Origin: a bacterium
Lineage (GTDB): Bacteria; Actinomycetota; Actinomycetes; Actinomycetales; Actinomycetaceae
DNA length: 10,571 bases
Assembly: GCA_030544165.1 (NCBI GenBank)
Contig: JAUNRP010000054.1
Coordinates: 1-10,571, forward strand
Direction: 5' to 3'
Below the pieces are notes generated by a model that was not told the DNA's origin, did no database searches, and saw nothing but the letters and a program-made list of their open reading frames with translations. Shown here piece by piece: positions 1 through 7,563 of the stretch (position 1 is its first letter; every line of letters starts with the position of its first letter). Made by a program: the position numbers and the translations under genes.

Positions 1-446
1 ATCTCGGCCTCCTCGTCCTCGCGCTCATGAACCTCGGGAGCATCGCTGATCCCCCGCGCCAGGAAGATCCGCAGCGACTCGTTCGAGGCGCCCGGCGTGC
101 AGAAGTAGTCCACCAACACGGACCACTCCGATGCCACCAGGTCCGTCTCCTCCGCCAGCTCGCGCTTGGCGGCCTCGAGGTAGTCCTCCCCCTCCACATC
201 CAACAGCCCGGCGGGGATCTCCCAGAGCTCCCCGCGCACGGGGTGACGGTACTGACGGATCAGGGCCACGCGGTCGTCGTCGTCGAGGGCAACGATCGCC
301 ACCGCACCCGGGTGGTCGATCCACTCCCGCGTGACGGTGCCGCCGGAAAGCTGTACCTCGTCCGAGGCCACGGAGAAGATCCGCCCCGCCCACACCTCGC
401 GAGATTCCACCACGGGCCGGTGCGCCCGCGCATCCGAGTAGCTCAT
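1..446 (-). CDS. Nudix hydrolase, ADP-ribose pyrophosphatase type (partial, 3' end beyond window)
   Basis: The first 148 residues are visible; the gene runs off the left edge. Nudix hydrolases of this type cleave ADP-ribose or related nucleoside diphosphate sugars to AMP plus a sugar phosphate, using metal ions bound by the Nudix-box glutamates. The Nudix box lies at about residues 80-103: the Gly-Leu-Leu-Asp turn, Glu87, then Arg95-Glu96-Leu97 and Glu99-Glu100. The WEIPAG segment just before it and the later TPG/ESLRIFLARG segment are typical of the ADP-ribose pyrophosphatase subfamily. The consensus Gly near the end of the box is Asp102, and there is one extra residue in the first loop; both look normal for actinobacterial members. 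ATG at 446 overlaps the pyrG stop (ATGA), and AAGGTGG lies upstream inside pyrG. M. tuberculosis has a Nudix gene, Rv1700, at the same place. The exact substrate cannot be read from sequence. Confidence 0.93.
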   Translation of the reverse strand, partial: MSYSDARAHRPVVESREVWAGRIFSVASDEVQLSGGTVTREWIDHPGAVAIVALDDDDRVALIRQYRHPVRGELWEIPAGLLDVEGEDYLEAAKRELAEETDLVASEWSVLVDYFCTPGASNESLRIFLARGISDAPEVHEREDEEAE

Positions 447-2137
447 GCCTCCACCTTCCGTGCCTCGAGCGCCGCCCCGATCAGGCCGGCAAAGAGCGGG
501 TGCGGCCGCGCCGGGCGGCTCCTGAACTCGGGGTGGGCCTGCGTCCCCACATAGAACGGATGCGCCTCCCGGGAGAGCTCCACATACTCCACCAGCTCCC
601 GGTCGGGAGAGACACCGGAGGCGTGCAACCCGGCCTCCTCGAGGCGCTGCCGGTAGGCGTTGCCCACCTCGTAGCGGTGACGATGCCGCTCGGTGGCCAC
701 GCCAGAACCGTACGCCTCCGCCACCACGGACCCCTCCACCAGCACAGCCGGGTAGTCCCCGAGCCGCATCGTGCCGCCCAGGTCCCCCTCGCCCTCCACG
801 AACTCCCGCTGCTCCTCCATGGTGGCCACCACGGGCTCGGTAGTGTCCGGATCGAACTCGGAGGAGTTCGCCTCCTGGATCCCGAGCACGTTGCGGGCGT
901 ACTCGATCACCATGCACTGCAGGCCCAGGCAGATCCCCAGCGTGGGAACCCGTCCCTCACGCGCCCAGCGCAGGGCCCCCAGCTTGCCCTCCACGCCGCG
1001 CACGCCGAACCCGCCCGGCACCAGCACGCCATCCACGCCGCCCAGGGCCGCCTCCGCGCCAGCAGCCGAATCGCACTCGTCCGAAGGCACCCACCGGATC
1101 TCCACCTTGGCCGAGTGCGCAAAACCGCCGGCCTTCAGCGCCTCGATCACGGACAGGTAGGCGTCCGGCAGGTCCACGTACTTGCCCACCACCGCGATCT
1201 CCACCGCGTGCTTGGGCTCCCGCACCTGCGTGAGCACCCGGTCCCAGTCGCTCCAGTCCACGTCCCGGAACGGGACCCCAAGGCGCCGAACAACATACGC
1301 ATCCAATCCCTCACCGTGCAGCACCCGCGGGATCTCGTAGATCGAGGGCGCGTCCTGGCAGGTCACCACGGCCTCCAGGTCCACATCGCACATCATGGCG
1401 ATCTTGCGCTTGACGCCCTCGGGCAGCTCGCGGTCCGTCCGGCACACGATCGCGTCCGGCTGGATGCCGAGCCCCCGCAGCTCCGCCACCGAGTGCTGGG
1501 TGGGCTTGGTCTTCAGCTCCCCGGAGGTGGGGATGAACGGAACCAGCGAGACGTGCAGGAAGAACACGTTCTCCCGCCCGAGGTCCTGGCGCACCTGCCG
1601 CGCCGCCTCCAGGAACGGGAGCGATTCGATGTCCCCCACTGTCCCCCCGATCTCCGTGATGATGATGTCCGGCGCCTCCCCCTCCTCCGGGGTGGCCTGC
1701 GCGCGCATCCGCGCCTTGATCTCATCCACGATGTGCGGAATCACCTGCACTGTGTCCCCCAGGTACTCCCCCCGCCGCTCCCGCGCGATCACCCGCGAGT
1801 ACACCTGCCCGGTGGTGGCGTTGGCGGCGCCCGAGAGCTCGATATCGAGGAAGCGCTCGTAGTGGCCGATATCCAGATCGGCCTCCGTGCCATCCGCGGT
1901 CACGAACACCTCGCCGTGCTGGAACGGGTTCATGGTGCCCGGATCCACGTTGATGTACGGATCGAGCTTCTGCATCTTCACGGAGAGCCCACGCGCTCGC
2001 AGGAGGTGTCCGAGTGAGGAGGCCGTGAGCCCCTTCCCGAGCGAGGAGACCACCCCTCCCGTGACGAAGATGTGACGAGGGATCTGGGTTGGCTCCGGGG
2101 AGCGATGTGGCACCACGGAATTCGATTGTAAACGCAT
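443..2137 (-). CDS. pyrG: CTP synthase (glutamine-hydrolysing)
   Basis: It makes CTP from UTP, ATP and glutamine in the cytosol, the last step of de novo CTP synthesis. The 564 residues fit the usual 540-580. The N-terminal synthetase domain shows the nucleotide loop FVTGGVVSSLGKG (about residues 24-36), the QKLDPYINVDPGTMNPFQHGE block (56-76) and DGTEADLDIGHYERF (82-96). The C-terminal class I glutamine amidotransferase domain has the nucleophile Cys403 in GICLGLQ, and His535 and Glu537 in AHPEF complete the triad. The frame stays open upstream to 2293, but that stretch has no family similarity and lies in steB, so I chose ATG 2137, 10 nt after the steB stop with a G-rich SD-like run between. 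About 20 residues precede the conserved core, and their first codons are AT-rich, unlike the surroundings. The stop overlaps the Nudix start. Confidence 0.98.
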   Translation of the reverse strand: MRLQSNSVVPHRSPEPTQIPRHIFVTGGVVSSLGKGLTASSLGHLLRARGLSVKMQKLDPYINVDPGTMNPFQHGEVFVTADGTEADLDIGHYERFLDIELSGAANATTGQVYSRVIARERRGEYLGDTVQVIPHIVDEIKARMRAQATPEEGEAPDIIITEIGGTVGDIESLPFLEAARQVRQDLGRENVFFLHVSLVPFIPTSGELKTKPTQHSVAELRGLGIQPDAIVCRTDRELPEGVKRKIAMMCDVDLEAVVTCQDAPSIYEIPRVLHGEGLDAYVVRRLGVPFRDVDWSDWDRVLTQVREPKHAVEIAVVGKYVDLPDAYLSVIEALKAGGFAHSAKVEIRWVPSDECDSAAGAEAALGGVDGVLVPGGFGVRGVEGKLGALRWAREGRVPTLGICLGLQCMVIEYARNVLGIQEANSSEFDPDTTEPVVATMEEQREFVEGEGDLGGTMRLGDYPAVLVEGSVVAEAYGSGVATERHRHRYEVGNAYRQRLEEAGLHASGVSPDRELVEYVELSREAHPFYVGTQAHPEFRSRPARPHPLFAGLIGAALEARKVEA

Positions 2138-2147
2138 GACCCCCGGT

Positions 2148-3038
2148 TTAGGGAACCGTGGGAATCGGCGCGTTCGCTCCGGACTCGCTCCCGTAGTGCG
2201 CGCTCGTCCCCGCCAGCTCTGCCGCCAGGGCGAGGGGCACGGCCACCGTGGCAGGCGCCTCCCCCACCGAATCGACCGTGGACGTGGCCACATCCGCAGC
2301 CCGCACCTGGTCCACGAGCCCGTCCCGCTCCGCCGTGGCCGCCCCCAGCGTCACCGTGGGCAGCACCCCGGCAAACCCGGCCACCATGCTCGCCCCCTCC
2401 CGCGGCGCCGCACCTTCCGGCAACTCGGTCTGCGTCCTCGGCCCGACGACGACGATCGCCTCCGCTGGTACGTCCCCCTCGCCGTCGAAGGTGACGAAAT
2501 CGACCTCATCCGCACTCAGCAGCTCCCGCAGCACCGCCGCGTCCCCCGTCCCCGCGAGGGCCGTGGCAAGGGCGGCGGCCACCACGCCCTCGGGCCGCGT
2601 CTCACTCCCGGCCTCCACGTACCCGCCGAGCTGCCCGGAGTAGCTCTGCAGGTAGGACTGGTCAACACCCATCCACGTGTCCGTGAACCACGCCGTGGTG
2701 GTGGCCGCCCCCGCCGCCGTGGCCGCCTCGCGTGCGGCCGTCACGTCTGCTTCCTCTGCTCCCGGCATCACCACGACGGCGATCGTGCGGCCTGCGAGCA
2801 CCCCGTCGGCTGCGTCGGTGCCGAGTACCGTCACGGCGGCGTCTCGCACGGAGACCTCGCGCTCGAGGTCCTGGACCTGGGCGAGGGCGTCATCGCGCTC
2901 CGTGCGGACCGTCTCGAGATCGCCGGAGAGCGAATTGCCGATGCCGGTCTGGAGCACGCCAGCGCCCAGTGTGATTCCGAGCGCGAGGGCCAGGAATACG
3001 GCGATCAGAGATACGAGGTGGTAGCGGAAATCGACCAC
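2148..3038 (-). CDS. steB: SteB/MctB-family membrane-anchored protein (annotated as 'copper transporter')
   Basis: A 296-residue protein with an N-terminal anchor: the signature VDFRYHLVSLIAVFLALALG (residues 2-21), one hydrophobic segment at about 7-29, then a charged heptad-like coiled coil at about 40-66 and an Ala/Gly/Val-rich extracytoplasmic domain. The family (DUF3186/MctB) includes M. tuberculosis Rv1698, described as a copper-handling outer membrane protein, and corynebacterial SteB, which acts with SteA in daughter-cell separation through the RipC-FtsEX pathway. Lying directly behind steA makes the cell-separation role more likely here. I see no Cys and no His/Met-rich copper site, so copper transport is not supported by the sequence. 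GTG 3038 is chosen because it begins the family signature and follows a strong GAAGGAGGAG. The gene overlaps the steA end by 34 nt. The fold beyond the coiled coil is not recognisable by eye. Confidence 0.92.
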   Translation of the reverse strand: MVDFRYHLVSLIAVFLALALGITLGAGVLQTGIGNSLSGDLETVRTERDDALAQVQDLEREVSVRDAAVTVLGTDAADGVLAGRTIAVVVMPGAEEADVTAAREAATAAGAATTTAWFTDTWMGVDQSYLQSYSGQLGGYVEAGSETRPEGVVAAALATALAGTGDAAVLRELLSADEVDFVTFDGEGDVPAEAIVVVGPRTQTELPEGAAPREGASMVAGFAGVLPTVTLGAATAERDGLVDQVRAADVATSTVDSVGEAPATVAVPLALAAELAGTSAHYGSESGANAPIPTVP

Positions 3039-4195
3039 AGCTCCTCCTTCGGAAGGGCGCCGAAGAGGTTCTTCAGCCAGTCGGGTCCGGTGCCCAGCGC
3101 CGCCTGGCCCACCGGGGTTGTCAGGAGGGCCACGGCGAGCGCGAGGAGGGCCGCGAGCACGAGAAGTGCAAGCTGCCAGGCCCGGATGCGGGGGCGGGTG
3201 AGGCGCGGGACCGCACTCGCGGAGACCAACCGGTCCCCGAGGGCGAGCCGCGCCAGCCCGAGGGCGGCGGCGGAGTTCCTCCCCCCGTCCACCACCTCCT
3301 CCAAGCTCTCGTCGGTGCCCGCGGCCACCACCACGCTGGCCACGCCGTGGCCGGCCAGCAGGAGGGCGAGCGGTACCGAAGGGAGGGAGCTGACCACCGT
3401 GGAGTGCTCGGTTCCGAGCTCCTCGGCGCGGGTTCGGCCCGCACTGCGCCCGTCCTGGGTGAGGTGGAGCACGAGCTGTGCCCCGGAGGCGAGGGCCTCC
3501 CCGGAGACGCTCTCGAGTGGGCCGATGATGACGTCGGGGGTGAGGCCCGCGGCCCGGGCAGCATCTGCGCCCGCCTCCACGGCCACGATCACCGGACGGG
3601 CCTCACGAATCCAGGGGCGCAGGCGGGTGAGCGCCTCCGGCGTGGTGGCCCGCTCGGCGATCACGAGCGCGGGCCGACCGGCCAGCTTCTCCAGTGCGGG
3701 GAGCCCCTCACCATCCAGAACCAGCGCATGTTCGCGGGTGAGGAGTTCGGAGGTGGCAGCCGAGACGGCATCGAGTTGGAAGGGTGCGCCCTCGCGGGCC
3801 TGGGTGGAGGCCGCCTCGAGGTGCTCGCGCGTCACCGGGCGGCCTTCGGCGAACTCCGCATCGTCCACCCGTGCCACACCGCCGTCCACATGGACCCGAG
3901 TGCCCTCGCGGAGCTCGAGGATGTCCGTGCCGAAGCCGTCCACCAGCGCGATCCCCGCCTCCAGGAGGGCGGTGGAGCCGAGCGCCGGGAGGCGGCCGGT
4001 GGCGGCCGTGGCGGCATCGAGAACCGCCGCGGGCTTCCGGGCGATCAGGAGTTCGGCGCTCTCCCGATCGATGTCCGCCAGATCGATCACGGCGATATCG
4101 CCGGGCTCGAGCCGTCGAGCCAGCGCGCGAATGTCACGGTCCACCCGCACCGGGCCCTCGATCTTCTCGGGCGCGCGGACAGGCTTCGGACTCAC
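3005..4195 (-). CDS. steA: SteA, cytokinetic-ring / cell-separation protein with C-terminal membrane segment
   Basis: A 396-residue protein that aligns along its length, from memory, with M. tuberculosis Rv1697 and corynebacterial SteA. Shared blocks are VRVDRDIRALARRLEPGDIAVID (N-terminal), GIALVDGFGTDI (81-92), PVIVAVEAGADAARAAGLTPD (201-221) and the RLALGDRLVSASAV stretch before the membrane segment. SteA is a septal protein that works with SteB to activate peptidoglycan cleavage between daughter cells. The middle resembles the thiamin pyrophosphokinase fold, but the acidic motif expected near residue 225 reads GPLES here. One hydrophobic segment, about 341-360, is followed by a short polar tail. 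The frame is open to 4255, but GTG 4195 begins where homologues begin and lies 4 nt after the recN stop. No clear SD precedes it, so re-initiation after recN is likely. The 3' end overlaps steB by 34 nt. Confidence 0.93.
   Translation of the reverse strand: MSPKPVRAPEKIEGPVRVDRDIRALARRLEPGDIAVIDLADIDRESAELLIARKPAAVLDAATAATGRLPALGSTALLEAGIALVDGFGTDILELREGTRVHVDGGVARVDDAEFAEGRPVTREHLEAASTQAREGAPFQLDAVSAATSELLTREHALVLDGEGLPALEKLAGRPALVIAERATTPEALTRLRPWIREARPVIVAVEAGADAARAAGLTPDVIIGPLESVSGEALASGAQLVLHLTQDGRSAGRTRAEELGTEHSTVVSSLPSVPLALLLAGHGVASVVVAAGTDESLEEVVDGGRNSAAALGLARLALGDRLVSASAVPRLTRPRIRAWQLALLVLAALLALAVALLTTPVGQAALGTGPDWLKNLFGALPKEELWSISATTSYL
3041..3050 (-). promoter_or_regulatory. Shine-Dalgarno site for steB, inside steA
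   Basis: GAAGGAGGAG lies 2 nt before GTG 3038, with its core AAGGAGG about 4 nt from the start. It fixes the steB start and is embedded in the last codons of steA, so ribosomes translating steA pass over it before steB initiates. Confidence 0.8.
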
Positions 4196-4199
4196 CCGG

Positions 4200-5867
4200 T
4201 CATCGTCGCATGGCGGCGCGCCCGAGCAGCTCAACGGCATGCGTTCGCGCCACATCCGAATCGTCTCCCCCGAGCATGCGGGCGAGCTCCGCCTCCCTCT
4301 CCGCTCCCTCCACCGCGGTGACCCGGGTGACGGCGTCCGAATCGGAGACGGTCTTGGCCACCACCAGGTGGTGATCGGCGAACGCGGCCACCTGCGCCAG
4401 GTGGGTGACCACCACCACCTGGTGGGTGGCGGCGAGGCGCGCGAGGCGGGCGCCGATCTCCACGGCGGCAGCGCCGCCCACGCCCGCGTCCACCTCGTCG
4501 AACACCATCGTGAGGTGCTGGGGCTCGGCGGGCGCCAGGCACACCTCGAGCGCCAGCATGATGCGGGAGAGCTCCCCTCCGGAGGCCGAACGGGCCACCG
4601 GGAGCGGGGCCGCCCCGGGGTGGGGTGCCAGGGTCATGGCCACCTCGTCCGCCCCGTGGGGTCCCAGCTCCGCCGGGGTGAGGCTGACACCGAAGCGTGC
4701 ACCGGGCATCGCGAGCCCGGCCAGCTCCTCGTTCACCGCCTCCACCAGATTCTCGGCAGCCGCGCTGCGGAGGTCACTGATCTGGGCGGCCAGCCGCACG
4801 GCCTCCGCCCGCGCCGCGGAGACGCGCTCCGCCACCGCACCGCGGTCCTGGGGCATCTGGTCCAGCTCCGCGAGGCGCTCCCTCGCGCGCTCCGCCCACG
4901 CGATCACATCCTCCAGGTGCGGTCCCCACGTGCGCATGAGGGAGGTGAGTGCTGCCCTGCGCTCGTGGATCCGCTCGAGCTGTGCGGGATCCGCGTCCAG
5001 GTCCTCCACGTACACGCCGAGTTCGCCGAGCACGTGGGAGATCGCTGCACCGGCCTCCTCCAGGGCGCTGGCCCACTCCCCGAACTCCGGCCCGTTCTCA
5101 CTCACTCCCTCCAGGGCCCTCCTGGCCCGGTGGAGGGAGGCGGCCGCGCCACCCTCCTCGTCGCCGAGCTCGCCCAGGGCCTGCTGGACGGCGAGGCGCA
5201 AGTCCTCCACGTTGGTCAGCCGGTTCGCGGCGGCGCGGAGCTGATCGTCCTCTCCGGGTTCGGGGCCCACGGCGTCGATCGCCTCGAGCCCCACGGTGAG
5301 CACGCGGCGCTCCTCCGAGTGGCGGGCGGACGCGGACTCCCAGTCCTCGAGGTCGGCTGCGGCCTGACGCCACGCCTCGTACGCCGCGCGGTAGTCGGTG
5401 AGGTGCGTGCCAAGGTGCGCCACGTCGTCGAGGGCCTGACGCTGCTCGGCGGCGGAGCGGAGGCGCAGTTGGTCGGACTGCCCATGGACGGTGAGGTGGG
5501 CGCCGAGGACCCCGGCGAGCTGCGCCGTCGGGACGGAGCGGCCGGCGAGGGTGGCGCGGGCACGGCCCTCGGCGGGGACGGAGCGTCCGAGGAGGAGTGC
5601 GCCCTCGTCAAGACCTCCCCCGGCATCGGCGGCGATGGCGGCGAGAGCCTCCTCATCGCCCGTGAGGACCGCCTCCACCTGCGCGGACGTGTGGCCCCTC
5701 CGCACCAGAGACGAATCGGCCTTCTGGCCGAGCAGGAGGCCGAGGCCCGTGAGGACCATGGTCTTGCCCGCGCCGGTCTCCCCGGTGATCACGGTGAAGC
5801 CGGGGTGGAAGAGGACGCGGGACTCCTCGATCACCCCGATGCCGCGGATCCACAGCTCCTCGAGCAC
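4200..5867 (-). CDS. recN: DNA repair protein RecN (SMC-like ATPase)
   Basis: RecN is a cytosolic SMC-like ATPase recruited early to DNA double-strand breaks to help recombinational repair. The 555 residues fit the family (about 550-590). Visible parts: Walker A GETGAGKT (29-36) in the N-terminal half-head; a long charged, Ala/Leu/Glu-rich middle with helical coiled-coil character (about 150-380); the ABC signature ASGGELSR (428-435); Walker B LTMVFDEVDAGVGG (about 452-465); and the H-loop VVVTHLAQVAAFADHH (about 484-499). The frame continues upstream to 6788, but that part is arginine-rich shadow sequence over the NAD kinase gene. GTG 5867 begins the canonical LEELWIRGIGVIEES, shares one base with the NAD kinase stop (TAGTG) and follows GGAGGGG. 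RecN next to an NAD kinase gene is a widespread bacterial arrangement. Confidence 0.97.
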   Translation of the reverse strand: MLEELWIRGIGVIEESRVLFHPGFTVITGETGAGKTMVLTGLGLLLGQKADSSLVRRGHTSAQVEAVLTGDEEALAAIAADAGGGLDEGALLLGRSVPAEGRARATLAGRSVPTAQLAGVLGAHLTVHGQSDQLRLRSAAEQRQALDDVAHLGTHLTDYRAAYEAWRQAAADLEDWESASARHSEERRVLTVGLEAIDAVGPEPGEDDQLRAAANRLTNVEDLRLAVQQALGELGDEEGGAAASLHRARRALEGVSENGPEFGEWASALEEAGAAISHVLGELGVYVEDLDADPAQLERIHERRAALTSLMRTWGPHLEDVIAWAERARERLAELDQMPQDRGAVAERVSAARAEAVRLAAQISDLRSAAAENLVEAVNEELAGLAMPGARFGVSLTPAELGPHGADEVAMTLAPHPGAAPLPVARSASGGELSRIMLALEVCLAPAEPQHLTMVFDEVDAGVGGAAAVEIGARLARLAATHQVVVVTHLAQVAAFADHHLVVAKTVSDSDAVTRVTAVEGAEREAELARMLGGDDSDVARTHAVELLGRAAMRR

Positions 5868-6721
5868 TACCCCTCCGTGGCGCGGCGGCGTTCGGCGGCG
5901 GTGCCGCGCCAGCCCACCACCGGGAGGTCGAACTTGGCCACGAGGCGTCCCGAGAACGGTGTGTCCTCGAGGCGGGCGAGCAGCACGGGCTCGGCGCTGC
6001 GGCGCACGGTGAGCACGGAGCCGGCGGGGGCGGGGATGGTGCGGCGCCCATCGCAGAACACCTCGCCGTCCGAACCGCTGTGGGTGGCCAGGTGGACGGT
6101 GAGCTCGGAGCTCGGGGCGGCCACGAGCGGCCGGGCGAAGAGCGCGTGCGCGGCGATCGGCACCACGAGCAGGGCCTCCACCGTGGGCCAGACGATGGGC
6201 CCGCCACCGGAGAAGGCGTAGGCGGTGGAGCCGGTGGGCGTGGCGAGCACGAGCCCGTCGCACCCGTAGCTGGAGACCGCGCGGCCGTCCACGCCGAACG
6301 CCACCTCGAGCATGCGGGCGCGGTCGATCTTGATGAGGGCGGCTTCGTTGAGTGCCCACCCGTGGTAGCGCTCCCCCTCGGACGTGCAGACGTCCACCTC
6401 GATGGTGAGGCGCTCGTCGATCGCGAACTCGCCGCGGACCAGCCGGGTGACCGCATCGTCCAGGGAGTCCGGCTCGGCCTCGGCCAGGAACCCCACGTGG
6501 CCGAAGTTCACGCCCAGGATGGGCACCCTGCGCCCGCGCACCAGCTCGGCGGCCCGCAGGATGGTCCCGTCGCCACCGAGGACCAACACGGCGTCCGCCT
6601 CGTGCGCCTCCTCCTCGGCCAGGGGCACGCCGCCCTCGCGCTCGATGATCGAGTGGGCGCGGCGCGCCTGCTCCGGTGCGCCCGCGCGTCCGTGCCGGAC
6701 GATGGCGATCCTGCGCGTCAT
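5867..6721 (-). CDS. nadK: NAD kinase (ATP/polyphosphate-dependent family)
   Basis: It phosphorylates NAD+ to NADP+ and so sets the cell's NADP(H) pool. The 284 residues are typical. Family motifs are all present: GGDGTILRAA (49-58) with the catalytic Asp51, GVNFGHVGFLAE (70-81), LNEAAL (124-129) with the substrate-binding Asn-Glu pair, and the glycine-rich block from YGCDGLVLATPTGSTAY (152-168) to SGGGPI. ATG 6721 overlaps the tlyA stop (ATGA) and follows GGAGG with a 4-nt spacer. The N-terminus is slightly shorter than the roughly 300-residue mycobacterial enzyme, but motif spacing is intact. The stop shares one base with the recN GTG. Actinobacterial members are often named ppnK and may use polyphosphate; which phosphate donor is used cannot be judged here. 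Confidence 0.97.
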   Translation of the reverse strand: MTRRIAIVRHGRAGAPEQARRAHSIIEREGGVPLAEEEAHEADAVLVLGGDGTILRAAELVRGRRVPILGVNFGHVGFLAEAEPDSLDDAVTRLVRGEFAIDERLTIEVDVCTSEGERYHGWALNEAALIKIDRARMLEVAFGVDGRAVSSYGCDGLVLATPTGSTAYAFSGGGPIVWPTVEALLVVPIAAHALFARPLVAAPSSELTVHLATHSGSDGEVFCDGRRTIPAPAGSVLTVRRSAEPVLLARLEDTPFSGRLVAKFDLPVVGWRGTAAERRRATEG

Positions 6722-7563
6722 TGGTCCTCCAGTTCGAATGGTCCGGCAGGTCCATTATGGATGGCCTCGGCGATCGCCGCCGTCTCATCCCCCAGCGGCT
6801 CGGGGTGGCCCGCGCGCAGTGCCACGAAGTACTCCACGTTTCCCGCCGGTCCCGGCAGGGGGCTCGCGGCCACCGCCCAGCAGTCCAGCCCCACCGCCTT
6901 CGCGGCGTCGATGACCCCCTGGACGGACTCCAGGTGGAGGCGCGGATCGCGCACCACCCCGCCGCTGCCGAGCCGTTCCTTCCCCACCTCGAACTGCGGC
7001 TTCACCATGAGGAGGAAGTCCGCATCCGGTGCCGCGCAACGCCGCAGGGCCGGCAGCACGAGTGTGAGGGAGATGAAGGAGAGGTCCCCCACCACGAGGT
7101 TCGGCGCAGGAGCCACGTCTTCGGGCTGGAGGGTGCGCACGTTGGTCCGATCACGCACCTCCACCCGGGGATCCTGCTGCAGGCGCCACGCGAGTTGCCC
7201 GTATCCCACGTCCACGGCGACGACGGAGCTCGCCCTCCGCCGCAGCAGCACGTCCGTGAATCCCCCCGTGGAGGCCCCGGCGTCCAGCGCTCGCGCGCCC
7301 TCGATCGCGGGGGCTCGTTCGCCCAGGATCTCGAGCGCGCCCAGCAGCTTGTGGGCACCGCGGGACGCCCAGTTCTCCTCGCCGCCGTCCGGGGCCGCGG
7401 CCACCTCGACCGCCTGCGCGGGGTCCACCTGCCGGCTCGGCTTGTCCGCCTTCTGCCCATCCACCGTCACGCGGCCAGCGGAGATGATGTCGCTCGCCTC
7501 CCCGCGGCTCCGGGCGAGGCCGCGGCGCACCAGCTCCGCATCGAGGCGGACGCGGCGCGCCAC
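6718..7563 (-). CDS. tlyA: TlyA-family rRNA 2'-O-methyltransferase
   Basis: TlyA enzymes methylate cytidine 2'-hydroxyls in 16S rRNA (C1409) and, in the long class, 23S rRNA (C1920); loss gives capreomycin resistance in mycobacteria. The 281 residues show an N-terminal S4 RNA-binding domain (about 1-58: RVRLDAELVRRGLARSR, then AGRVTVDGQ), a short linker ENWASRGAHKL (63-73), and an FtsJ-like methyltransferase with the SAM loop LDAGASTGGFTD (93-104), DVGYGQLAW (118-126), the Asp160 motif VVGDLSFISL and the Lys188 motif MVKPQFEVG. Lys72, Asp160 and Lys188 fit the K-D-K catalytic pattern of the family. The full S4 domain suggests the dual-specificity class, by inference. GTG 7563 abuts the preceding gene's TAG with GGAG just upstream. 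The stop overlaps the NAD kinase ATG. The old haemolysin label is not supported by any membrane feature. Confidence 0.96.
   Translation of the reverse strand: MARRVRLDAELVRRGLARSRGEASDIISAGRVTVDGQKADKPSRQVDPAQAVEVAAAPDGGEENWASRGAHKLLGALEILGERAPAIEGARALDAGASTGGFTDVLLRRRASSVVAVDVGYGQLAWRLQQDPRVEVRDRTNVRTLQPEDVAPAPNLVVGDLSFISLTLVLPALRRCAAPDADFLLMVKPQFEVGKERLGSGGVVRDPRLHLESVQGVIDAAKAVGLDCWAVAASPLPGPAGNVEYFVALRAGHPEPLGDETAAIAEAIHNGPAGPFELEDQ
6726..6730 (-). promoter_or_regulatory. Shine-Dalgarno site for the NAD kinase gene
   Basis: GGAGG sits 4 nt before ATG 6721, inside the last codons of tlyA, and supports the start that overlaps the tlyA stop. Confidence 0.65.

Noticed and set aside
130..215. 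Unusual Nudix box: Asp in place of the late Gly and one extra loop residue
   Set aside because: As far as I recall, actinobacterial ADP-ribose pyrophosphatase-type proteins commonly show this form (PAGLLDV-x-GE, then EET/EEA followed by a non-Gly residue), so it is not special to this gene.
500..2017. Plus-strand open frame opposite pyrG, and similar ones at 6080-7804 and 7662-9173
   Set aside because: They are antisense shadows of well-identified genes with biased His/Arg/Gly composition and no recognisable domain.
2138..2147. G-run just before pyrG, recalling the Bacillus pyrG reiterative-transcription control
   Set aside because: That control needs the run at the transcription start. Here it lies in a 10-nt gap inside a cluster with no promoter nearby, and it is better read as an SD-like sequence.
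2138..2293. 52-residue upstream extension of the pyrG frame
   Set aside because: It lies inside steB, is Trp/Arg/Pro-rich shadow sequence, and no CTP synthase needs it. ATG 2137 fits better.
2148..3038. Reading the SteB/MctB gene as a copper transporter
   Set aside because: The protein has a single membrane anchor and no Cys or Met/His-rich metal site, and it sits behind steA. The transporter label comes from one mycobacterial relative and is not supported by this sequence.
2136..6221. Very long plus-strand open frame (1361 codons) across steB, steA and recN
   Set aside because: High-GC DNA with few AT-rich codons leaves antisense frames open. The translation is low-complexity Arg/Gly/Ala/His-rich without family motifs, and it runs opposite three clear genes.
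5868..6788. N-terminal extension of the recN frame over the NAD kinase gene
   Set aside because: The extension is Arg/Gly-rich shadow sequence. The conserved RecN start LEELWIRG begins at GTG 5867, next to a good SD.
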